Positions 57,401 to 64,000 of a stretch of 64,000 nucleotides of DNA are shown piece after piece. The DNA is from Maratus speciosus. Lineage: Eukaryota; Arthropoda; Arachnida; Araneae; Salticidae. The position numbers were made by a program, and so were the translations under genes. The notes below the pieces were generated by a model. It searched no databases and was not told the DNA's origin. It saw only the letters and a program-made list of their open reading frames with translations. The DNA is taken from the NCBI GenBank assembly GCA_963932465.1, contig OZ010800.1:94166807-94230806 (forward strand), in the 5' to 3' direction. The number at the start of each line of letters is the position of its first letter. Position 1 is the stretch's first letter.

Positions 57401-60400
57401 ATGAAACGAGATATTTAAGACAGTTAGGAAAAATTCTTAATGTTTCTATTTCAACAAATACAACTAGATTTAGCAATATGAATATAAATCCAATATTACA
57501 CTTTTCTTGGCCATTTTCTCTGCCCTTGTGTTGTATCCCATATTTGTGTAACATTGTAAGAATATATAATGTAAATGTTTTTAATTATGAGTATTTTTGC
57601 GTATGTTTGTTTTAACATTGCAGTTTTCAACACATGTACGTTACACTATATTTAATTTGTCAATAATAGATGCCATGTAGTTGTTATGAATTCTCTAAAT
57701 TGTTTATATGGGGTATCTTTTGTCTTCTTTTTTAACTGTGAAGTTCCGTTACGGTATTCAAGAAATACTGGAAAGTGTTTCATAATCTACGCCAGATGTA
57801 TGACTTCACTTTCTTGCTTGTTAAATTTTGTACGCTACTTTGATTAAGTGAGTTACATTTACAAAAGTCTGAATAGTAATACTATCGTATTTTTATGAGA
57901 AAAATTCACCGACTTATGAAACGGTCTATTGTATGAAATTTCAGAGATTTATTTCTTTAAAAATAAAGTTGTTTTATACGCCAGAAAGCTCCAAAATTTC
58001 ATAAAATTCGAAGATATATATCTCTGTTAGTTTTTGTAGTAGAAGAATGCAGCTTGTACTCCATTACTTGAAAGAGAATACAGAATATGTTTTAATATTC
58101 AAATTATAGGTCGCTAAGGAGTATAAAAATTTTAAAAGTGTAACGTTTTGAAAAATAGTGTCTGAATTATTTAAGAAATAATCATAATTCCTGCCTTATT
58201 ATCAAAAACATTGCAATTTAAATTGTCTAGGTATGTCCCGCAGTTTCAATGTTTTTGTCCCTTTCAATCTAGTTTGATATTTAAAAAAAAAAAAAATAGT
58301 GGAAAACAATCCTCGTGAAAATATTCAAATAGAACCGGCTTTATGAAACTGATGGTGTGTCCGCTTTAAAAATCTCCCCAACTTTTTTTTTTTTCATTTA
58401 ATTTTTTGAAGAAGTATGTTTTCTAATTATAAGCCTTGTATAAAAAAAAGTTTGAAAATAGATAATTTCTTTTGGAAAGTACATAAAATGATAGTAGATA
58501 AATATCCACCATCTACTGATTCAGAATGTAAAGACACAAATTTTTATATGTTATGATCAGAAAGCGGAACGTGATACAACTTAAAAAGGTTATTGAAATG
58601 ATTCAGAAAAAATAAAATTAGCGTTCTTTAAAAAACATAACAATATGTGGGGAATTTTTAGGTACAGTTATTTTATATAAATTTGTGAAAATAAAATTAT
58701 CTCTGTATAAACGATTATTTTACAGTGCACGCATGCATCAAATAGGCGGTTTTGAGAAAAACATCTGTGAAGTATAAAAATCGATTGGAGTCTGTGACAA
58801 ATATTAATTTTGAATGGATAATGGACATCGCTCTAATTTGAATATTTGCAAGCGGAATTTCTGTCGTTGTTGTTGTTGTTGTTCTATTTACAATTGTACA
58901 TATTTTTAATGAGAAACATAATATCTTTTTTTTAGGGTTTGAAACAAATGCATTTCTTTAAATTTCTTTTTCCCGTAATATACTGTGACAAATATTTTTA
59001 CACATACGGAGCTGTTAAAAAATATTTTTCATTGACCACATATCACATTCGGGATATTTTCTACTTTTTCTACTTTTCTATTTTTCTACTACATAAAAAG
59101 AAAGAATATCTCAGTTTTTTCTGAATACAATATATCAAGTCAGTTATCGAACTTATATAGTTATTACGTTTTAAGAAACTTTTTTTACATATAAATCTAT
59201 ATTAATACTTTTTAGATATGGTAATTTTTCAATAATATAATTTTTGAAACAAAAAAAATATTTTTTTTTCGGTCGCTAAATCCTTACACATAAAGGCGTT
59301 TCAAGTAACAATTTAAATGTATTTTGTTAAATCCCCGTTCGTTATGTTATCTAAGATGCAGAATTGAACAGCTTTTAAACTTTCTCTATATTTTATGATA
59401 AATGATGATTATATATATTATTTAGGTTACCAACATTCCTTTATTATATTTACATATAAAACATGCATTAATGAATAAAGTATCACGCGAAAAGCCTTTG
59501 GTCAGGCTTTGGCGTAGTACTCTGACGTTTCGTTTAAAATGTTGTTTGATTTAAAAAAATAATGAATAATATACTACGAATACAAAACTGCTTTGCAAAG
59601 AATTTCGTAGATTCCACACAAATAACTCTCATGGGTCCACTGGTATATGGTACTTATGATGACTAATAATTTTATGATAATAACGTTTTTAAGTGAAAAC
59701 AAATCTCTGGATAAAATGTGCAGAAACCTTTTACATATTTTCTAATTATTGACGGTACTATTATCGAACCATCAATAATTAAAATGACACTTCAAATAAC
59801 TAAATACAATTTATATCTCCAAATTACAATGACGAAATTTAGGTAGATGTAAATTTAAGCGATGGTGAGTTGAAGTCTTCAGGTAATGAAAGGAAATCTA
59901 AATGTTTCTACGCGACGTTTATAAAATAAACTGGAAAGTAATAAGAAATCTTAATAAAAATAATTATTTAACACAGATATTTTTAACACACTTGAAAAAT
60001 GATGTACGTCACCTGAAACAGGAAATTTTATTTTATGAAATAAACAAATTCAATTTATTTGATAGTCCTGATATGTCCAATTATAAATAATTATAATAGT
60101 GTATATTTTTCATCCAATTTTACAACTACAGTGAAAACGTGATTAATTTATTTGCAATTTAATGAAAAATGATAATGAGGATTTAATTTTAGGACAAACA
60201 TTTTCCTATTTGGAAAATGCAATATTCAGTTCAAAGGAATTTATTATTAGTTTTAATTTTACTAATGCACAACTCATTTTCAAATTAGTATATTCATAAG
60301 AAAAAGCACAGTGATTATCTTCATTAATAAATACCACTTTAGTGAAATTGCATGCACTGAAAATTAAGCATATGAGTTTAACAGCTTTTAGACCGTTATT

Positions 60401-60485
60401 TTAGGAAAATAAACTTAGGGAAAATTTAGCAAAACACTCTAAATGTTAAGAGGAGGAAATAAAAAACTCATGTACTGAAGGATTA
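54421..60485. other. long AT-rich interval without a gene
   Basis: Only short domain-less open frames are present. A TA microsatellite lies at about 56472-56497 and a GTT triplet repeat at about 58865-58882. No element boundary was recognised. Confidence 0.5.
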
Positions 60486-60489
60486 TTAA

Positions 60490-61249
60490 AGGGGAACAGG
60501 GCGATTAGACCTAGAAAAATTCAAAAAAAAATTTTTTGGTTGTTCTTGTTCCAAATCTTTAAGCATTTCTCAACAGTATAAAAAAACATATGATAAAAAC
60601 TGAATTATCCCTTGATTTATAATCGTTTGTAGACCTTGGGAATAACTGAAGGTAAGGGGATATTGAAATGCATTTTCGCAGAGTAGTAAATTTTGTGTTA
60701 GTAAAGATAATAGTAAATTGCATATTATACAAGCAAAAACAAAAGAAAATTAATGACAACTGCCTTTCTTCATGGCATACATACAAAAATGAAAGAAATT
60801 GATGTATTTTGGTTTTTTGTATTATTTTTCACATTTAAAATAGTTTTTTTTTTTATTATGTGTTAAAATTTAATACTAAACATACATATTTGTGTATATT
60901 TTGTTTTGAGTTAGAGTTAAAAGATTTATGTTTCTATTCTGGTCAACAATTGTTTTTTATATGCATGATCTCCAGTTTTATCATGTGCGCAGCGCTTAAT
61001 GTTTTTAATTTATGTTTCATTAATATACAGTTTTAAAATCAAAATGAAAATATTGCCTTTGTATGTGCAACTTTTTTTTTTTGTATACTAAAGAATATAT
61101 ACTTTAAGAAAAAAAAAAAAAAAAAACTTTGAAAATATTGATATTTTTGAGAGTTTGTAAAAACCAAGATGTTGTTTACATCTTAAATGCTGTGTATAAC
61201 AACTATCTAAATGTTTATAAAAGAAAAGAGCTTCATTTTTAAATCGCCC
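60490..61249. mobile_element. TTAA-flanked MITE, 760 bp
   Basis: The left end AGGGGAACAGGGCGATT and the right end, on the other strand, AGGGCGATTTAAAAATG are flanked by perfect TTAA (60486-60489, 61250-61253). The ends recall those of 42689-43269. No transposase is present. Confidence 0.45.
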
Positions 61250-61597
61250 TTAATAAAAATATTACCTTATTATTTTTTCAGGTAGCTCTTTTCTAAAGTA
61301 AAAGAAAACTTCTATGTAAATAAAAGAATGAATGAACGTATTAAAAAAAAACATAAATATTGAAGGAAATATAAAGTGGTCCGACAGAAATACAGAACAA
61401 AAGCTATCGCCACCGTATTAATGGCAGAATCAAAACTACACAAATGTCGTACAGAAAGGAAGAAAGAAGGACTAAAATACGAATGAACACCGAAGGCAAC
61501 AAAAAATCAGAGATTCTCAAACATACAGTAAGAAAGAGAATTGGCAATCAAGTAAACAAAAGTACAAAAAGTAGAAGAAACAAATTAATTACGAACA

Positions 61598-61669
61598 TTC
61601 CGGTATATAACACACATTTTTGACGGGAGAAAAGGCCTGAAATCTTAAAGGTGCTGTTATATACCGGAA
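61598..61669. repeat. perfect 15-bp inverted repeat with 42-base loop
   Basis: TTCCGGTATATAACA (61598-61612) and its exact reverse complement (61655-61669). The loop is GC-richer than the surroundings. It could be a hairpin RNA, a protein-binding palindrome or tiny MITE ends. Confidence 0.6.
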
Positions 61670-61768
61670 ATGAAAATAAAAGAGGATTAAATATTAAGCA
61701 TAAGAATTGAGATTTCAACATTATAATATTTTTTGGAAACTTCATACTTGTACTATAATAAGCAGGAG

Positions 61769-61970
61769 TAGTGATGGGCGATTTCGAATTTTTTAATCGA
61801 TCTAATCGATACTATGGCCAACTCGAGCGGTGTAAGAGCGTGCAAAAAAGCGTGCAAAAAGGACGTTCGTCTGATATTAGCTTAGATGTCAGCAACGGAA
61901 AATTCCAATTCAAAGAGCATAAAAGTGACAGCAGTTGGGCAGTATACACCCAAGCCTAATAAGGATCTAT
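61769..61970 (+). mobile_element. possible hAT left-end fragment
   Basis: TAGTGATGGGCGATTTCG resembles the CAGTGATGGGC ends of many hAT elements. A 62-codon open frame follows (61771-61959) but has no known domain. No right end or duplication found. Confidence 0.3.
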
Positions 61971-61974
61971 TTAT

Positions 61975-62660
61975 TTGAAAGTGTAACATAATATGAAGTT
62001 TGATTAAATTCCGTACATTACTTTTGAGATATGGCTATCACGAATATCATGCAAAAAAGCGCAGTATAGCAGCGCAACCTGTTACATGATTAACTCGAAA
62101 AACACAGGAACAACTTATGTCAAGGACACATAATATTTCGTTTGATGAAATTCCGGTCATTACTTCCTGAGATATTATCGCTGACATCGTGTAAATACTG
62201 AAAAACAAGTGTTGAATTCAGGGGTTGGTACGGGTGGACAACCCCCCCCCCCCCGCACACACGCGGAACATTGAAATGTCCCTCATGAAGCTTTCAGATT
62301 TTATGCTTAATGGACGAAAGTCCAACCCCCCCCCCTCCCCGAGCCATAACCATAGAAATCCCTCCCGGAGAAAAAGTCTGAATTCAACACTGCTAAAAAA
62401 AGCAGCATATCTGCACAGCCTGTTATATCATTTACACGAAAACCTTAGCATGAACGACGTATGGCAATGTCTAGCAGAATATTAAATTTGATGAAATTCC
62501 GTTCATTAGTTCCTGAGATATGATCCTTAAAATCCTTTAAATCCTGAAAAAGATGTTGAATTCTGGGGGGTGGCACGGAAGGATATCCCCCCCCTCCCTC
62601 CATACAACTTCAAATGTCCTTCCAGAAGATTTGAGATTTTATGCTTAACTTTCTGACATA
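61975..62660. repeat. tandem repeat related to 45189-46428, with C-runs
   Basis: Units marked by GAAATTCCGTTCATTAGTTC-like sequence occur near 62010, 62152 and 62499. Two units contain GTTGAATTC followed by a GGGGTTGG/GGGGGTGG patch and long C-runs (about 62241-62254, 62325-62333, 62588-62596). Open frames across the C-runs are not genes. Confidence 0.6.
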
Positions 62661-62910
62661 AGTTTTAATTTATTTTTGTTCGAAGAGGCATGAAACTACC
62701 TGGTATTGTTGTTCCGAAGCTATGTAACTGAGCTGTTTTTGACATTTTTTGCAAACGCAATAGATCTTTCAGAAAATAGTGTGAAAGTGGGCGTTTTGAA
62801 CCGAATTTCCGCGCGAACGGAGAAAAAGCACTCAAGAGCGGCGAAAAACGAGTTTGTCACGTGATCGAATTCGCATATAACTCAGTAGGTAATTGATTGA
62901 TCAAAAAATG

Positions 62911-62941
<31 letters not shown>

Positions 62942-63169
62942 ACTTTAATTCCAAATCGATTCCATGGCCAGGCTTTCCAATTTTATATATTTTCGTTAAA
63001 AAATGAATTTGTAAATGTGTCAAAACGTTTTGCGCTTGTTGAGCAGAGCAGTTAAGAACAGCCTTAATGTACAAAAGTCCAATCCCCTTCCCCTCTAAAC
63101 TGTCCCTCTCTGGATCCGCAGAAATCCCTCCCGGAAAAATTGTTTAATTTCAACACTGCTGATAAAATC
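62661..63169. other. interval without a gene
   Basis: A GC-richer patch (about 62795-62870, including GTCACGTGATCG) and an A-run at about 62910-62940. No gene seen. Confidence 0.5.
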
Positions 63170-64000
63170 TGCATAACAAAGACCCCTGTTGGGCGATTTA
63201 CACCGAAATCTAATATGCAACAATTTATGCCAACGTCTAACTGAATGTGAAGTTTGATGAAAATCCGTTCTAATTAATTCTTATTAATAATTCGTTCTTA
63301 TCGTAAATTAGTTCTTGAGATAGAGCTATTGTAAAAATTGGGAAAAATGCAGCATAGCAGCTCACCTGCCGGTAGATTTACATCAAAAAGTAATCAGCAC
63401 CAATTTATATGAAGGTCTAACTGAAACTAAAGTTTCAACAGATTCCATGCATTAGTTCTTGAAATAGATCGCCCACATTTTTTTTTTTGTCAGAGACAAA
63501 CAAGTAGACAGACTGACAGACAGACAATGTATAACTAGTATGTTGTGGCCATCACAAAACTTTCTTCTATATAAATCACGTCAATTAAATCATTTAAATA
63601 GTATAAGAAATTACATCAATTTAGAACCAATCCGTATCAAAGTATACCTGAATTCGAAGTTTGATGAAAATTCGTGCATTAGTTATTGAGATAGAGCTGT
63701 AGGGGAAATTCTGAGAAATTCAGCATAACAGCGTCACCTGTTGAGCGACTTGCACCAAAACACAAACAGCACTAATTCATATTAAGGTATACCGGAATCT
63801 GAAGTTTGATGAAAATCGGTGCATTAGTTCTGGAGCTAGAGCTATTGTGGAAATCACAAAAAATGAAGCACAGCAGCGCCACCTGTTGAGCGATTTACAC
63901 GAAAAGGTAAAAAACATCATTTCATGTCAAGAACTAACTGAATCTGAAGTTTGATGAAAATCCGTGCATTAGTTCTGGACATTGAGCTATTGTGGAAATC
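63170..64000. repeat. tandem ~146-bp repeat, continuing past the window edge
   Basis: Units marked by GTGCATTAGTTCTTGAGATA-like sequence occur near 63302, 63450, 63676, 63820 and 63965. AGACAGACTGACAGACAGAC and GTATGTTGTGGCCATCAC near 63505-63556 match the sequence at 45365-45390, showing the same family as 45189-46428. Confidence 0.75.

Noticed and set aside
1..64000. tRNA, rRNA and tRNA-derived SINE genes
   Set aside because: No internal A/B box pair or recognisable RNA fold was seen on either strand by eye; a covariance-model scan would be decisive.

Overview
The window is strongly AT-rich eukaryotic DNA with no recognisable host gene, rRNA, tRNA or bacterial feature. Its transposon content (BEL/Pao, a permuted Penelope-like element, many non-autonomous Helitrons, fold-back MITEs, piggyBac, pogo, Tc1-like and hAT-like remnants, long A/T and C/G homopolymers, AT microsatellites) points to an invertebrate animal, most likely an arthropod and plausibly an arachnid. 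That assignment is inference. I read the window as intergenic or intronic sequence built by successive transposon insertions.

Layout. 1-3977: the 5' part of a BEL/Pao retrotransposon on the minus strand, with a putative LTR (about 3341-3977) and one uninterrupted frame of about 1070 codons (3211 to the window edge) from which the reverse-transcriptase core and RNase H are missing. 3980-7908: a Penelope-like element of the permuted type, with the GIY-YIG endonuclease before the RT, spread over three overlapping or adjacent frames and bracketed by 154-bp direct repeats that differ at one base; the right repeat runs into an AT/ATT microsatellite. 9190-13090: a dense cluster of palindromic MITEs from four families, including five copies of a 312-bp element with 8-bp target duplications, two of them split by later insertions. 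14270-14578: a decayed coding remnant. 15441-16307: a long fold-back element. 17495-22622: a tandem segmental duplication whose first copy carries a Helitron and whose second copy preserves the empty site.

23567-28850: tandem short Helitron units interrupted by a head-to-tail dimer of another Helitron-like element placed exactly between A and T. 30136-31216: a hAT-like element holding a ~31-bp minisatellite. 32370-35666: two more Helitrons joined end to end. 36007-36790: piggyBac remnant. 39010-40139: Tc1/mariner-like element. 41648-42384: complete small Helitron on the minus strand. 42689-43269 and 60490-61249: TTAA-flanked MITEs. 45189-46428, 61975-62660 and 63170-64000: tandem ~146-bp repeats. 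49790-51452: pogo-like remnant. Long stretches between these (43.3-45.2, 46.4-49.8, 51.5-52.7, 54.4-60.5 kb) are AT-rich DNA in which I see no gene.

No genes here act together in a host pathway. The interplay is between selfish elements: elements inserted into elements, and rolling-circle elements forming tandem arrays. The least ordinary items are the Penelope-like element with permuted domains, the Helitron dimer with its reconstructable target, the Helitron filled/empty site pair, and the BEL/Pao frame that stays open despite losing its catalytic core.
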